Of a DNA stretch of 64,000 bases, positions 31,192-45,254 are shown one piece after another. The stretch is from Sphingomonas sp. ATCC 31555. GTDB lineage: Bacteria > Pseudomonadota > Alphaproteobacteria > Sphingomonadales > Sphingomonadaceae. The stretch's first letter is position 1. Each line of letters begins with the position of its first letter. The stretch is from assembly GCF_000282895.1 (NCBI RefSeq), contig NZ_ALBQ01000013.1:124001-188000 (forward strand). Reading direction: 5' to 3'. Below the pieces are notes generated by a model. The model had not been told where the DNA came from. It saw nothing but the letters and a program-made list of their open reading frames with translations, and ran no database searches. The translations under genes and the position numbers were made by a program.

Positions 31192-31263
31192 CCGACGATG
31201 CGCCCGATGACCGCGCAAGCGGTGGCCCGGCTCGGCAACCCCAGCAAACCAGGCCCGCCGCGC

Positions 31264-32106
31264 CTAGAGGCGAAAGCGATAGCCATAGCCTAGGCCAAGG
31301 GTGAACTGCATGCGGCGGCCGCGTTCGCGGATCAGGGGAGAGTCTCCGGCGGCGTCGCCCAGCCGGTCCAGACCGGTGAACAGCGTGACGGCGCTTCGCC
31401 GGTTGATCGGGCGCAGCACCGAACCGCCGATGCCATAGGACAGCACGCCGCCGGATGCCGCGTAGGTTCGCAATCCGGTGCGGCGCGACTGGGCGGTGTC
31501 GATGCCGAAATAGGTGTCAATGAACGCCTTGCTGGCGATCGTGGCGCGCGGGCCGATGCTGACGATCGCGCGGCCTGCGCGGGTGCGATAGGTGAGCGCG
31601 GTATCGGCGATCACGCCTTCGTGGCCGCCAAAGCCGCGGCGGAGCTCCACGCGCGCCCGCCAGGATCCGAACCGCTTCTCCACGAAACCGCCCAGCTCCG
31701 CCGCCGCGGCGATATTGCCCATGCCGCGCAGCGCATCGCTGCTGCCGGTGATCAGGAACGGCGAACCGCCGCGATCCTCGTCGCGGCCGAAGCGCATCTT
31801 GGCGAGCGGCCCCGCCTTCCACCCGTCCCGATTCACTGCGTTCCAGCCCAGGCCATCGGGGATCGAGGCGAAGATCGCGTCCTTGTAGTTGATCCGCAGA
31901 TCCGGGAAGATCGAGAGCGCCATGTCGCGCGAACCCTGCCACATCGGCGTGAGGATAGGCGCGGCGCCGACGGTGACGCTCCAGCCTTGGGCAGCCGGAT
32001 CGATCGGCCGTCCTGCGGGCGGCACCGGCCGCGCAGCTTCGGTCTGGGCAAGGCAGGGCTCGGCGGCCAACAGGCCAAGGATCGCCAAAGAAGCGCGCAT
32101 CATCAT
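31264..32106 (-). CDS. MipA/OmpV-family outer-membrane protein
   Basis: A 280-residue protein with a signal peptide (MMMRASLAILGLLAAEPCLA). The family signature is visible: WSVTVGAAPILTPMWQGSRD, DLRINYKDAIFASIPDGLG and WRARVELRRGFGGHEGVIAD, ending FTLGLGYGYRFRL with a C-terminal aromatic/hydrophobic residue typical of a beta-barrel. Members are scaffold or stress-related outer-membrane proteins, often controlled by neighbouring two-component systems. A hybrid kinase gene is divergent from it. Confidence 0.85.
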   Translation of the reverse strand: MMMRASLAILGLLAAEPCLAQTEAARPVPPAGRPIDPAAQGWSVTVGAAPILTPMWQGSRDMALSIFPDLRINYKDAIFASIPDGLGWNAVNRDGWKAGPLAKMRFGRDEDRGGSPFLITGSSDALRGMGNIAAAAELGGFVEKRFGSWRARVELRRGFGGHEGVIADTALTYRTRAGRAIVSIGPRATIASKAFIDTYFGIDTAQSRRTGLRTYAASGGVLSYGIGGSVLRPINRRSAVTLFTGLDRLGDAAGDSPLIRERGRRMQFTLGLGYGYRFRL

Positions 32107-32348
32107 TCCTCGTTCGAACCGCGAACCTTCGAGGCCCGCGCATGCGCGCTGAATAGCTACTCTGCCGATGCAGGTGAAGTGCGCCAGCGCCCTGTTGGTT
32201 AGAACGGATGCAACTATCTGAAGATACGTGAAAACACGCTATCGGCAGGCCCCCCGCAGGTCCCCTATTCATAAGTTCACAATGGATACGAACTAGACTT
32301 ACGCGTTGTGGCAGGCCCGACAGGACGGGTGGCTGCGCAAGTTCTGGA

Positions 32349-34604
32349 GTGTGCGGCTTGGGTTCCTTTTCCACCGGGAGCGTATCGAAGGCGGTCTTGA
32401 ATCCGCCAGTGGGTAGCGATCCCGCCGCGCGTCGATCTCGCTTCCGCGCCTCGATTGCCATCGAGGCCACCGTTTTTCTGCTGCTAATCCTCACCTTCGC
32501 GGCAGTGCTCGCCCGGGATTCGCTCACGCTGACCAAATTTGCGGTGCAGAACGCGAGCGGCAGCTTCGTTCCCTATAGCTACAGCGACGCGAACGAGGGA
32601 GGCAACTCCACCGTGCGCATCCGGCCCGGCCAATTGCTGGACTGGCAGTGTACGTTGGGGACGCGGCAATATTCCTATTGTGCCTACGGTCTTAAGTATA
32701 AAGGCGTTCGACCCGACGCGACGCTGGACCTCTCCCGCTTCGACAAGGTTCGCCTACGTTTCGCCTATCGCGGCGCGCCCCACCGGCTGAAACTCACGCT
32801 AAAGAACTTCGATCCTGCCTATGCCACGGCCGGCGTCGGCGAGACCACCATGCCAGTGAGCATGGAATTCAACGTCGTGCACGGCCTCAACATCGTAGAG
32901 CTCAACCTTTCGCAGTTCACCGTCGACCAGTGGTGGATCGACCGGCACAAGCTCCCCCCTTCCCTTCCCATTCCCGACATCCGCCATGTCGTCGGGCTGG
33001 ACATCGTCTCGGGTGGTGGCATGCCGCCCGGCCGCTTCGCGGTGAAGATGGAAAGCTTCGTCCTGGAAGGCGTGATCGTCTCCGACACGCAATGGTATCT
33101 CATCCTGATCGGCATCTGGCTTGTCTTGGCGGGTAGCCTGCTGGTGCGGCGCTTCCTCGTCATCCGCCGCGGCTATGAGGAGGAGCAGCGCATCCAGGCG
33201 CGCGAAAGTCGCGAACTGGCCGAAGCCCGCGCCGCCGCAGAGGCCGCCAGCCAAGCCAAGTCGCAATTCCTCGCGAACATGAGTCACGAATTGCGCACGC
33301 CACTCAACGCGATCCTCGGCTACTCGCAGCTGCTGGCGCGCGAGGATCTGGGCCCGCGCCAGCGCTCGGCGGTCGACACGATCCACCAAAGCGGCGTGCA
33401 TCTGCTGACGCTGATCACCGACATTCTCGATCTGTCGAAGATCGAGGCAGGCAAGCTCGATATCCTGCCCGCGCCGGTCGATCTGCGCGCGTCGATCCAG
33501 CACGTCGTGGCGATGATCCGCATCCGCGCGGAGGAAAAGGGCCTGCTCTTCCATGCCGACATCGATGAAGACGTGCCGGAACGGGTGATCGGCGACGACA
33601 AGCGCATCCGTCAAATCCTGCTCAATCTGCTCGGCAATGCGGTGAAGTTCACGGCCGAAGGCACCGTTGCGCTGCACGTCTCGGTCGCGGCGTGGAGGGG
33701 GGGTGGGGTTCGGGTGCGGGTGGACGTGTGCGATGATGGCCCGGGTATTGCCCCCGAACAGCGCGAGCGGATCTTCCTGCCGTTCGAGCAGGCGGGCGGC
33801 GCGGTGGAGCGCAGCGGCGGCACCGGACTGGGCCTGAGCATCACCCGCCAGATCGTCGAAGCCATGCACGGCGAGATCGGCGTGGAAAGCACGCCCGGCG
33901 CCGGCAGCCGCTTCCGGGTGGAGATCGAATGCGGCCTCGCCCCGTGCAACGCCGATCCCGCCGCCGCCAGCGCCCTGCCCGTGCCACCCGGCGCGCGCGC
34001 ACTGGTCGTCGACGACGACCCCGGCAGCGCCGCGCTGCTAAGCACGGTACTAGAACAGCTCGGCTTCGCGGCGGACATCGCGACCGACGGCCTGGCCGCG
34101 ATCGAGCAGGCCCGCGCCGCCCGGCCCGCGCTGATCCTGATGGACCTGAAGATGCCGGTGCTGGACGGATGCGCCGCCATCCGCAGGCTGAAGAGCGATC
34201 CCGTGCTGCGCGACGTGCCGGTGCTGGTGATTTCCGGCCATGGTGCCGCCGCGCGCGAATCCGAAGCGCTGTCGGCGGGCGCGGTGCAGGTGCTGCCCAA
34301 GCCGATCGATCTGGCGGCGCTGCGTACCGCGCTGGCCCGCCTGTTCACCGCCGCGCCCGCGCTGCCCGCAGCGCCCGAGGATGCCGACCTTCCCACCCCG
34401 CCCGAAGCGGTGCTGGCGCGGCTGCTCGACCATGCACGCGCCGGCAACATGCGCGCGATCCGCCGCGAGGCGGAGGCGATCGCCGCGCTTGACGAGACCT
34501 ACACCCCCTTCGCCGAACGGCTCAGCACGCTGGCGGCCGCCTATCAGTCGCCCAAGGTGCTGCGCCTGATCGAGCAGAAGATGCGCAGGAGCCGCGCCGC
34601 ATGA
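32349..34604 (+). CDS. Hybrid sensor histidine kinase with a carbohydrate-binding-like sensor domain
   Basis: A 751-residue inner-membrane protein from GTG at 32349; the start is uncertain. It has a helix near 35-55, a periplasmic domain with [20 protein letters not shown] and [16 protein letters not shown] resembling jelly-roll sugar-binding folds, and a second helix ([17 protein letters not shown]). A coiled linker precedes HisKA ([20 protein letters not shown] with the phospho-His), HATPase ([28 protein letters not shown]) and a receiver domain ([14 protein letters not shown] in LPKPID). The C-terminal 70 residues are helical. Its stop overlaps the next gene by 4 bp, so the two form one signalling unit. 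Confidence 0.88.
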   Translation: MCGLGSFSTGSVSKAVLNPPVGSDPAARRSRFRASIAIEATVFLLLILTFAAVLARDSLTLTKFAVQNASGSFVPYSYSDANEGGNSTVRIRPGQLLDWQCTLGTRQYSYCAYGLKYKGVRPDATLDLSRFDKVRLRFAYRGAPHRLKLTLKNFDPAYATAGVGETTMPVSMEFNVVHGLNIVELNLSQFTVDQWWIDRHKLPPSLPIPDIRHVVGLDIVSGGGMPPGRFAVKMESFVLEGVIVSDTQWYLILIGIWLVLAGSLLVRRFLVIRRGYEEEQRIQARESRELAEARAAAEAASQAKSQFLANMSHELRTPLNAILGYSQLLAREDLGPRQRSAVDTIHQSGVHLLTLITDILDLSKIEAGKLDILPAPVDLRASIQHVVAMIRIRAEEKGLLFHADIDEDVPERVIGDDKRIRQILLNLLGNAVKFTAEGTVALHVSVAAWRGGGVRVRVDVCDDGPGIAPEQRERIFLPFEQAGGAVERSGGTGLGLSITRQIVEAMHGEIGVESTPGAGSRFRVEIECGLAPCNADPAAASALPVPPGARALVVDDDPGSAALLSTVLEQLGFAADIATDGLAAIEQARAARPALILMDLKMPVLDGCAAIRRLKSDPVLRDVPVLVISGHGAAARESEALSAGAVQVLPKPIDLAALRTALARLFTAAPALPAAPEDADLPTPPEAVLARLLDHARAGNMRAIRREAEAIAALDETYTPFAERLSTLAAAYQSPKVLRLIEQKMRRSRAA

Positions 34605-36802
34605 CCGCCCCCGCGCCGCACGACGTGGAGACGATCCTGATCGTCGACGACAATCCGGTGAATGTCGGCGTGGTCGTCGACCATCTCGAGGATCACGGCT
34701 ACCAGGTGCTCGTCGCGCTGGGCGGCAACGAAGCGCTCGAACGCGTCCGCTTCGCCCGGCCCGACCTGATCCTGCTCGACGTGATGATGCCCGATCTCGA
34801 CGGGTTCGAAGTGTGCCGCCGCCTGCGCGCCGATCCCGGCCATCGCGACACGCCGGTGATCTTCATGACCGCGCTGACCGACGTGAAGGACAAGATCGTC
34901 GCGTTCGAAGCCGGCGGCGTCGACTATATCAGCAAGCCGTTCCAGGTGGAGGAGCTGCTCGCCCGGGTGCGGACGCACCTGGCGCTGCGCCGGGCGCAGA
35001 AGACACTGCAGGAACGCACCGCGGCGCTGGAAGCCGAAATCGCGGGGCGCCGCGCGGCCGAACATGCGCTGCGCGATTCCGAACAGCGGCACCGCCGCCT
35101 GTTCCAGGCCGCTGGCGACGGCATATTGGTGATCGACTGCGAAACCGAAAGCGTCGTCGACCTCAATGCGCAATGCGCCGCGATGCTGGGCGCCGAGGCC
35201 CAGGAACTGCACGGCGCCGCGCTCGCCTCGCTGCCCTTCTTCGCCGTGCCGGGCAGCAGCGCCGCCGCGCTCGCTGCGCTGCGTACCGAAGGCCATGTCA
35301 AATGGCCGGAATGGTCGTGGCGGCGCGACGACGGCACCACGCTGATCATGGAAGTGATCGGCAGCACCTACGAAGCCGGCGGACGCCTGCTCGCCCAATG
35401 TACCTTCCGCGATATCGCCGCGCGCAAGGAGGCGGAGGCGCGGGTGCGCTATCTGGCGATGCACGACGCGCTGACCGGCCTGCCCAATCGCACCATGCTG
35501 ATGGACCGGCTGCACCATGCCATCGCCGCGGCCCGGCGCGAACGCCAGCAGGTGGCGCTGCTGCTGATGGACCTCGACCATTTCAAGCATGTCAACGACA
35601 GCCTCGGCCATTTCGTCGGCGACGAGCTGCTCGAACAGGTGGCGCAGCGGCTGCGCACCGTGCTGCGCGAAAGCGACACCGCGGCGCGGCTGGGCGGCGA
35701 CGAATTCGTGATCGCCGCGAGCAACCTGAGCCCCGAGGCGGCCGAACAGCTCGCCGCGCGCGTGATCCAGATGCTGCAGGCGCCGTTTCAGGTGCAGGGG
35801 CGCGAATTGCACGCGGGCGCGACGATCGGCATCAGCCTGTATCCGGGCGACGGTGACAATCCGGCCGCGCTGCTGCAGGCGGCGGATACCGCGATGTACC
35901 AGGCCAAGCGGCGCGGACGCGGCAATTACCGCCTGTTCAGCCGCGACCTGAGCATCGCCGCCGAGCGATGGCACATTCTTTCGAACGACCTGCACGGCGC
36001 GAGCGCGCGCGGCGAGTTCGTGCTGCATTACCAGCCGCAGGTTTCGATCGAGACCGGCAAGGTGACCGGGCTGGAGACGCTGCTGCGCTGGGATCATCCG
36101 GCCCAGGGCCTGATCGCCCCGGCGCTGTTCATCCCGCTGCTGGAGGAGCATGGCCGCATGGTGGAGGTGGGCCGCTGGGTGCTGCGCACCGCCTGCGCGC
36201 AGAACGCGGCATGGCAGGCCGAGGGGCTGCCGCCGGTGCGGGTGGCGGTGAATCTTTCCGCCCAGCAATTCTATCGCGGCGACATCGTCCGCACCGTGCG
36301 CGAAGCGCTGGAAGAATCCGGCCTCGCCCCCAAATGGCTGGAACTGGAGCTGACCGAAAGCCTGACGCTGGACGATACCGAGGCGACGCTGCGGATCATG
36401 CGCGAGCTGAAGGGGCTGGGCGTGGCCCTTTCACTCGACGATTTCGGCACCGGTTGGTCCTCGCTCGGCTATCTGCGTCGCTTCCCGCTCGACAAGATCA
36501 AGATCGATCGTTCGTTCGTGCGCGACCTGGTGAGCGATGCGGGTACGGCGGCGATCGTCCACAGCATCCTCGATCTCGCCCGCCAGCTGGACCTGGACTG
36601 CGTGGCCGAAGGCGTGGAGACCACCGAGCAGCTTGACCATCTGCGTCGCGAGCGGTGTCCGGGCATGCAGGGCTTCCTGTTCAGCAAGGGCGTGCCGCTG
36701 GAAGCGGTGCGCGCGGTGCTGCTGGCATCGGGCGGGCCGCTGCAGGCCGTGACAACCGATCCGGCCCCGCCCGTAACCCGAAGCTGCGACCGCGCCGCCT
36801 AG
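34601..36802 (+). CDS. REC-PAS-GGDEF-EAL cyclic-di-GMP protein
   Basis: A 733-residue cytoplasmic protein. Receiver domain about 11-125 ([31 protein letters not shown]), a helical linker, a PAS domain about 150-265, GGDEF about 283-445 with the intact motif RLGGDEF at 364-370, and EAL about 457-705 with [25 protein letters not shown] and EGVET. Both catalytic signatures look intact (ETL in place of EAL), so it may make and break c-di-GMP under phospho-control. The overlapping kinase upstream is the likely phosphodonor. It may regulate attachment or motility. Confidence 0.9.
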   Translation: MTAPAPHDVETILIVDDNPVNVGVVVDHLEDHGYQVLVALGGNEALERVRFARPDLILLDVMMPDLDGFEVCRRLRADPGHRDTPVIFMTALTDVKDKIVAFEAGGVDYISKPFQVEELLARVRTHLALRRAQKTLQERTAALEAEIAGRRAAEHALRDSEQRHRRLFQAAGDGILVIDCETESVVDLNAQCAAMLGAEAQELHGAALASLPFFAVPGSSAAALAALRTEGHVKWPEWSWRRDDGTTLIMEVIGSTYEAGGRLLAQCTFRDIAARKEAEARVRYLAMHDALTGLPNRTMLMDRLHHAIAAARRERQQVALLLMDLDHFKHVNDSLGHFVGDELLEQVAQRLRTVLRESDTAARLGGDEFVIAASNLSPEAAEQLAARVIQMLQAPFQVQGRELHAGATIGISLYPGDGDNPAALLQAADTAMYQAKRRGRGNYRLFSRDLSIAAERWHILSNDLHGASARGEFVLHYQPQVSIETGKVTGLETLLRWDHPAQGLIAPALFIPLLEEHGRMVEVGRWVLRTACAQNAAWQAEGLPPVRVAVNLSAQQFYRGDIVRTVREALEESGLAPKWLELELTESLTLDDTEATLRIMRELKGLGVALSLDDFGTGWSSLGYLRRFPLDKIKIDRSFVRDLVSDAGTAAIVHSILDLARQLDLDCVAEGVETTEQLDHLRRERCPGMQGFLFSKGVPLEAVRAVLLASGGPLQAVTTDPAPPVTRSCDRAA

Positions 36803-36813
36803 CCGCGAGCCGA

Positions 36814-37260
36814 CTACAGCGCGGCAAGCACTAGCGTCAGCAGGCCCAGGCCAGCCGAGAGCTGGAGACGGAGCGAAATCCAGCCCGGTGCCGTCGGCTG
36901 CCGGCGCGACAGGACCAGGTCCACCGCGGGCGACAGCAGGATGGCAAGGGCGAGCGCGAACAGCGCCGCCTGCATCGTCCAGCCGAGGCGCAGGAGCAGC
37001 ATGAGTCCCCAGGCGATCAGCGAGGGGAACACGGCCACCGCGAACCGCCAGGCCGAGCTGTGCCCCAGCGCCACGCTTTGCCCCCACCAGAGCCCGCCGA
37101 GAAAGCTGTAGATCAGCGCCGCATAGCCGAAGCCGGCCTCGAGCAGCATCGCGCGGTGCATCGGCAACAGCACGATTCCGGCCGCGCAGGCGGCGAGCGG
37201 CAGCAGCCCGGCATAGCCGAGCGTCCGCGCCGCGCGCGGGATCGGAGGCGGCGTTTCCAT
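36814..37260 (-). CDS. DUF3429-family membrane protein
   Basis: A 148-residue protein starting METPPPIPRAARTLGYAGLL with five predicted helices and the family hallmark ALIYSFLGGLWWGQSVA. Function unknown. The ATG at 37260 gives the normal family length; the frame is open further upstream but overlaps the promoter and start of the divergent photolyase gene. It sits between convergent c-di-GMP and divergent photolyase genes. In other genomes such genes often lie near photolyases, which I recall but cannot check. Confidence 0.78.
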   Translation of the reverse strand: METPPPIPRAARTLGYAGLLPLAACAAGIVLLPMHRAMLLEAGFGYAALIYSFLGGLWWGQSVALGHSSAWRFAVAVFPSLIAWGLMLLLRLGWTMQAALFALALAILLSPAVDLVLSRRQPTAPGWISLRLQLSAGLGLLTLVLAAL

Positions 37261-37339
37261 AGGCCGGGCATCGCCTGCGCCGCGCCGCGCCTCAACCTGT
37301 CCGAAAAGACATGACGTCCGGCGAAGGACCGCGCCCCAC

Positions 37340-38881
37340 ATGCTGGGCATGACGCGGCTGATCCTCCTGCTCGGCGACCAGCTCAGCGCTGGCATCTCCT
37401 CGCTCGCCGAAGCCGATCCGGCCGAAGACGTGGTGCTGATGGCCGAAGTGGCGGAAGAGGCCGGCTATGTCCCGCATCACAAGAAGAAGCTCGCTTTCGT
37501 CTTCTCCGCGATGCGCCATTTCGCCGAGGCGCTGCGCGCCGAAGGCTGGCAGCTGCGCTACACCCGGCTCGACGATCCGGCGAACAGCGGCAGCCTGGCG
37601 GGCGAGATCGAACGCGCGCGCGATGCGATCGCGCCCGGCGAAATCCTGTGCACCGAACCCGGCGAATGGCGGCTGCGCGAGGCGCTGGCGGCGGTGCCGG
37701 GCATGCGCCTGCTGCCCGACACGCGCTTCCTGATCGATCCGGCGGGATTCCGCGCCTGGGCGCAGGGGCGTCGCGGCTTGCGGATGGAATATTTCTATCG
37801 CGACATGCGCCGCCGCACCGGGCTGTTGATGGACGGCAACGACCCCGCCGGCGGCGAATGGAACTATGATCAGGAAAATCGCGGCACGCTGCCCGCCGGC
37901 GTGGTGCCGCCGACGCTGCCCGCCTTCGAACCCGATGCGATCACCCGCGAGGTGCTGGCGCTGGTCGCGCGCCGCTTCCCCGACAATTTCGGGGCGCTCG
38001 AGCCTTTCGCGCTTGCCGTGACCCGCGCCGAGGCCGAGGCAGCGCGCGACCATTTCCTTACCCATGCCCTGCCCCGCTTCGGCGACTATCAGGATGCGAT
38101 GCGGCAGGGCGCGCCGGTGCTGTTCCACGCCCATCTCGCGCTGTACCTGAACGCCGGTCTGCTCGATCCGCTCGATCTGTGCCGCCGGGCGGAAGCGGAA
38201 TGGCGCGCCGGCCGAGTGCCGCTCAACGCCGCCGAGGGCTTCATCCGCCAGATCCTGGGCTGGCGCGAATATGTGCGCGGCATCTATTGGCTCCACATGC
38301 CGCGCTATGCCCATGCCAACGCGCTGGAGGCGCACCGGCCGCTGCCCGATTTCTACTGGACCGCCGAAACCGACATGGCCTGCATGCGCGACGCCGTCGA
38401 GCAGACCCGCACCCATGCCTATGCCCATCACATCCAGCGGCTGATGGTGACCGGCAATTTCGCGCTGCTCGCCGGCATCGACCCCTATCTGGTGCACATC
38501 TGGTACATGGCGGTCTATGCCGATGCCTATGAGTGGGTGGAAATGCCCAACACGATCGGCATGGCGCTGTTCGCCGATGGCGGGATCATGGGATCGAAGC
38601 CCTATGCGGCCAGCGGCGCCTATATCGATCGCATGTCCGATTACTGCGCGAACTGCCGCTATCAGGTGAAGCGCAAGGCCGGGCCGGATGCGTGCCCGTT
38701 CAACTATCTCTACTGGAACTTCATCGCCCGCCACCGCGAGCGCTTCGCGCGCAATCCGCGCATGGGGCCGATCGTGCGCAACTTTGATCGCATGGACGCC
38801 GCGCGCAAGGCGGAGATCGCCGAAGACGCCGGGCGCTTCCTCGACGCGCTGGTGCCGGCAGGCGCGCACTGGACCGGCTGA
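37340..38881 (+). CDS. Iron-sulfur (6-4) photolyase / bacterial cryptochrome (FeS-BCP)
   Basis: A 513-residue protein of the PhrB/CryB class: MTRLILLLGDQLSAGISSLA at the start, YVPHHKKKLAFVFSAMRHFA, and the C-terminal FAD domain with HAYAHHIQRLMVTGNFALLA and GIDPYLVHIWYMAVYADAYE. Four cysteines at 348, 436, 439 and 452 (DMACMRD, YCANCRY, DACPFN) match the spacing of the [4Fe-4S] ligands known in Agrobacterium PhrB. It repairs UV (6-4) photoproducts with light, using FAD and a ribolumazine antenna. Start at 37340 or the in-frame ATG at 37349. Confidence 0.93.
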   Translation: MLGMTRLILLLGDQLSAGISSLAEADPAEDVVLMAEVAEEAGYVPHHKKKLAFVFSAMRHFAEALRAEGWQLRYTRLDDPANSGSLAGEIERARDAIAPGEILCTEPGEWRLREALAAVPGMRLLPDTRFLIDPAGFRAWAQGRRGLRMEYFYRDMRRRTGLLMDGNDPAGGEWNYDQENRGTLPAGVVPPTLPAFEPDAITREVLALVARRFPDNFGALEPFALAVTRAEAEAARDHFLTHALPRFGDYQDAMRQGAPVLFHAHLALYLNAGLLDPLDLCRRAEAEWRAGRVPLNAAEGFIRQILGWREYVRGIYWLHMPRYAHANALEAHRPLPDFYWTAETDMACMRDAVEQTRTHAYAHHIQRLMVTGNFALLAGIDPYLVHIWYMAVYADAYEWVEMPNTIGMALFADGGIMGSKPYAASGAYIDRMSDYCANCRYQVKRKAGPDACPFNYLYWNFIARHRERFARNPRMGPIVRNFDRMDAARKAEIAEDAGRFLDALVPAGAHWTG

Positions 38882-38929
38882 ACCCCCGCGCGTGCCGCTG
38901 CCGCGATGGCGTTAATGGCGGCTGCGGTC

Positions 38930-42048
<3,119 letters not shown>

Positions 42049-42052
<4 letters not shown>

Positions 42053-42672
42053 GCGGCCGTCCTTGCAAGGTCCGGCGCGCGATCGGGCCAGTCCCCGCTT
42101 TCCAGCGCGGGCAGCTGCTCGAAGGCCGAGGCCGTCAGGCGGACGATCAGGCGATCGCACCCGAACTGGATCTGCCCACGCGGCACCGCGCGCAGCCGCT
42201 CGTCGATCCCGCCAAACCCGCCCGAGGCGATCACGACATAGCTGATCCGCCCATCGGCGCATTCGACCAGCGCCTCGACGGCAGTACCCAACGCGGCACC
42301 CTCGGCATCGACCACGGCCATGCCGGCGATGCCGGTGGCGGTGAACAGCGTCGGGGCGGAGGAGTGCCGGCTGGCGCGCTTCGCCGATTCGCCGCCATCC
42401 TCATAGGCCCGCTGCCGCCCCAGCCAGCGCCAGATGCCGACGCCGTTGACCAGCGTGAGGAAGATGTTGGTGGCGAGCAGGTTCGTCTGCCCGGACCCGA
42501 GCCCGACCAGCGACCAGCAGATCGACCCGACCGTGAAGACGATGAATCCCCAGCCGGTCACCCGGGCGCCCAGATTGGCGGCGGTCATCATCGCGGCGAT
42601 CATCGTCGCGGCAGGCGCGACCCATCCGGCTACAGATTCCAGTGTCGTGTCCTCGGCAAGAGACCGGCACAA
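42049..42672 (-). CDS. Membrane protein with PRC-barrel domain
   Basis: A 207-residue protein. The N-terminal part has three hydrophobic helices (VAPAATMIAAMMTAANLGAR; GWGFIVFTVGSICWSLVGLG; NIFLTLVNGVGIWRWLG). The C-terminal half is a PRC-barrel: GIAGMAVVDAEGAALGTAVE, then ISYVVIASGGFGGIDERLRA and VPRGQIQF. PRC-barrels bind RNA-processing or photosynthetic partners or act as sensors; the role here is unknown. It is translationally coupled to the Mfd-like gene, an unexpected partner. Confidence 0.78.
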
Positions 42673-42765
42673 CGCGCAAAGGGCAAAGAAGCACCGGGGG
42701 GCAGCACGTTTTTTCGCGGGATCGAAACCCTGGCAACCACTGCGTCGCCCAGCGGTTCAGTCCGC

Positions 42766-43785
42766 ATGACACAGAAGCCCAACCGGAAAGCCCGCCCGCA
42801 GCACCCGCCATCGCCGCCGCGTCGAAAGGCCGCGCCGCGCCGGAGGCGGGGCTGGATTGCCGGCGCAGCGGGCATCGCCGCACTGGCGGGCAGCGCTTGG
42901 TACAACCAGGCGGCGAAGCGGCGCGCGGAAACGCAGAACCCGCCCGCGGGATCGTTCGTCGAGGTCGACGGCGTGCGCCTCCATTATGTCGAGCGCGGCA
43001 GCGGGCCGGCGGTAGTGCTGCTGCACGGCAACGGCGTGACCCTGCAGGATTATGAGGCGAGCGGCGTGCTGGGCCTTGCCGCGGAGCGCCATCGCGTCCT
43101 TGCCTTCGATCGCCCTGGGTTCGGCTATAGCGATCGCCCGCGCACGACGATCTGGACGCCCGCCGCCCAGGCCCGCCTGATCGCCGCGGCCTTGCGCAAG
43201 CTCGACGTCGGGCCCGCCGTGGTGGTGGGGCATAGCTGGGGAACGCTGGTCGCGCTCGCGATGGCGCTCGACACGCCCGAAGCGGTGCGCGGTCTCGTGC
43301 TCCTGTCGGGCTATTTCTACGGCACGGCACGCCCCGATGTCTGGCCGCTCTCGACGCCCGCCATCCCGCTGCTCGGCGACGTGATGGCGAACACCGTCTC
43401 GCCGCTGGCGGGGCGCCTGATCGGCCCCGCCGCCATCAAGGCGAGCTTCTCGCCGGCACCGGTGCCCGAGAAGTTCGCCGACTTCCCGCTCGCCCTCACC
43501 TTGCGCCCGTCGCAAGTCCGGGCAACCGCGGCAGACACCGCGTTGATGGTGCCCGCCGCGCTCGAACTCAGCAGCCGCTATGGCGAGCTTGCGGTTCCGA
43601 CCATCGTGATGGCCGGCGAGGGCGACCTGATCGCGCATCTCAGCCCGCATGCCGAGCGCTTCGCCCGCGAGGGGCGGGAGGTGGAGCTCCGCAAGGTGCC
43701 GGGCCAGGGGCACCTTTTCCACTATGCGGTGCCGACGCAGGTGATCGAAGCGATCGACGACGTCCAGAAGCGCGCGACCAGCTGA
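42766..43785 (+). CDS. Membrane-anchored alpha/beta hydrolase
   Basis: A 339-residue protein. A basic N-terminus (RRKAAPRRRRGWIAG) and one helix (IAGAAGIAALAGSAW) probably anchor it in the membrane. The hydrolase domain has VVLLHGNGVTLQDYE (oxyanion region), the nucleophile elbow VVVGHSWGTLVALA, and the C-terminal catalytic His in VPGQGHLFHYAV; the acid is probably D in MAGEGDLIAHL. Substrate unknown. A frameshifted remnant of a close relative lies at 63272-63510. Confidence 0.83.
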   Translation: MTQKPNRKARPQHPPSPPRRKAAPRRRRGWIAGAAGIAALAGSAWYNQAAKRRAETQNPPAGSFVEVDGVRLHYVERGSGPAVVLLHGNGVTLQDYEASGVLGLAAERHRVLAFDRPGFGYSDRPRTTIWTPAAQARLIAAALRKLDVGPAVVVGHSWGTLVALAMALDTPEAVRGLVLLSGYFYGTARPDVWPLSTPAIPLLGDVMANTVSPLAGRLIGPAAIKASFSPAPVPEKFADFPLALTLRPSQVRATAADTALMVPAALELSSRYGELAVPTIVMAGEGDLIAHLSPHAERFAREGREVELRKVPGQGHLFHYAVPTQVIEAIDDVQKRATS

Positions 43786-43842
43786 GCCGGCGACGCGCGC
43801 GGCGGGCGGACCCGCCGCGGCGTCTCCCACCCGGCGCAGCGC

Positions 43843-45243
43843 TCAGCTGACCCGGAAACTGGTGCCGGTGCCGCTGCCGGCTGCCACGGCGCCGGCGCGG
43901 TGGCGCAGATACTGGCCCCGCCGCCCGGCGATGGCGAAGCGCACGGCGTTCTTGCCGACGCTCTGCCGCAGAAGCGGGGTTGCACCAGCGACAGGCCCGA
44001 GCGTTACGCTGCCATCGGGCGCGACGGTGAGCGCGCGATCGGGGGCGTCGATCGGCGCGAGCAGCACCGCCCCACCGGGGCGGGGCAGCGACCGGAACTG
44101 GCTGGCCGGAATGTCGCCGCTGCCCACCAGCACGCGATCGCCGTCGTGGCGCAGGAACCGGCCCTGCACGTCGGCCGGGCTGAATCGATCGGGCACGGGG
44201 CCGTTGCCGACCGGGATGCCGAAGTCCGGCGTCCCGTCTTCCCGGTAGTAGATTCGCTGCACGCGGGTGTGGCGATTGGGATCGAACAGCGGATCGCCCT
44301 TGATCGCTTCATAGTCGCGGCCGTGATAGACCAGCACGTCGCGGCCCGCCTCGTCGACGGTAAAGCTGTTGTGGCCGGGGCCATAGACGTTGGTGCGCGT
44401 CGACGTGGTGAACACCGGCTCGGGCGACTTGGTCCAGTTGGCGGGGTTCATGATGTCAGCATCGTCGGGGCAGGTGAGCATGCCCAGGCAATAGCGCGCA
44501 TCGGTGGCGCTGGCCGAATAGGTGAGGAACAGCCGGCCGTTCCGCGCCAGCAGGGCCGGCGCCTCGGCCACCTTGAAGCCGCGGATCTCCCAATCGAGCG
44601 TGGGCACGGTCAACCGCGCGGGCTTGGCGGCGAGGGAAAGCGGCGTTTTCAACGGGGCCAGGTAGATGTTGGAATTGGTCTCGATCCCCGGCTCGCGCTC
44701 CGCCCAGCAGAAATAGCGCACGCCGCGATGGACGAAGACGGTGGAATCGAGATTGAAGCCGTCGAACGGCGTCTGGAACTTGCCAAGCACGCGCCAGCCG
44801 CCCTTCATCGGATCGGGGCCGTCGCAGACAACCGCATAGGTGCGGATGCGGAACACGTCCTCGCCGCCGCCGCTGGGGCCCGCGGCGAAATACATGATCC
44901 ATTTGCCGTCGATCCAATGCAGCTCGGGCGCCCATAGGAAGCCCGACATCGGCCCGCTCGCTTCGTGGCGCCAGAGCACCCGTTCCGGCGCGGTGGCCAG
45001 CCCGGCGATCGTGCGCGCGCGACGCAGCACGAGGCGATCATATTCGGGCACCGAGCCGGTGAGATAATACCAGCCATCGGTGTGGCGGAACACCTGCGCA
45101 TCGGCGCGATTGCGCACCAGCGGATTGACCGGTACGGGCGCGGCGGCACCGGCGGGAGCGACCGCCAGAGCGGTTTCGGCCTGCAGGGTCACCGCGGTGC
45201 CGGCGGCGCCCGCAAGGAACAGGCGGCGGTTGATGTCGATCAT
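43843..45243 (-). CDS. GH43 glycoside hydrolase with AbfB-like C-terminus
   Basis: A 466-residue protein starting MIDINRRLFLAGAAGTAVTL, a twin-arginine-type signal, so probably exported folded. Five-bladed propeller of GH43 with probable catalytic residues in NRADAQVFRHTDGWYYLT (base Asp), NLDSTVFVHRG (Asp) and KVAEAPALLARNG (acid Glu). The C-terminal part, GRFLRHDGDRVLV and RRGQYLRHRAG, resembles arabinose-binding AbfB/CBM42 modules. It likely acts on arabinose-containing side chains. GAGGAGAG upstream supports the ATG at 45243. Last gene of the ara operon. Confidence 0.85.
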   Translation of the reverse strand: MIDINRRLFLAGAAGTAVTLQAETALAVAPAGAAAPVPVNPLVRNRADAQVFRHTDGWYYLTGSVPEYDRLVLRRARTIAGLATAPERVLWRHEASGPMSGFLWAPELHWIDGKWIMYFAAGPSGGGEDVFRIRTYAVVCDGPDPMKGGWRVLGKFQTPFDGFNLDSTVFVHRGVRYFCWAEREPGIETNSNIYLAPLKTPLSLAAKPARLTVPTLDWEIRGFKVAEAPALLARNGRLFLTYSASATDARYCLGMLTCPDDADIMNPANWTKSPEPVFTTSTRTNVYGPGHNSFTVDEAGRDVLVYHGRDYEAIKGDPLFDPNRHTRVQRIYYREDGTPDFGIPVGNGPVPDRFSPADVQGRFLRHDGDRVLVGSGDIPASQFRSLPRPGGAVLLAPIDAPDRALTVAPDGSVTLGPVAGATPLLRQSVGKNAVRFAIAGRRGQYLRHRAGAVAAGSGTGTSFRVS

Positions 45244-45254
45244 TCTCGCTCTCC

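Noticed and set aside
43786..43842. GC-rich hairpin CGGCGGG/CCCGCCG between convergent genes as a terminator
   Set aside because: Stem of 7 bp without a T run on either strand. Possible but not supported enough to list.
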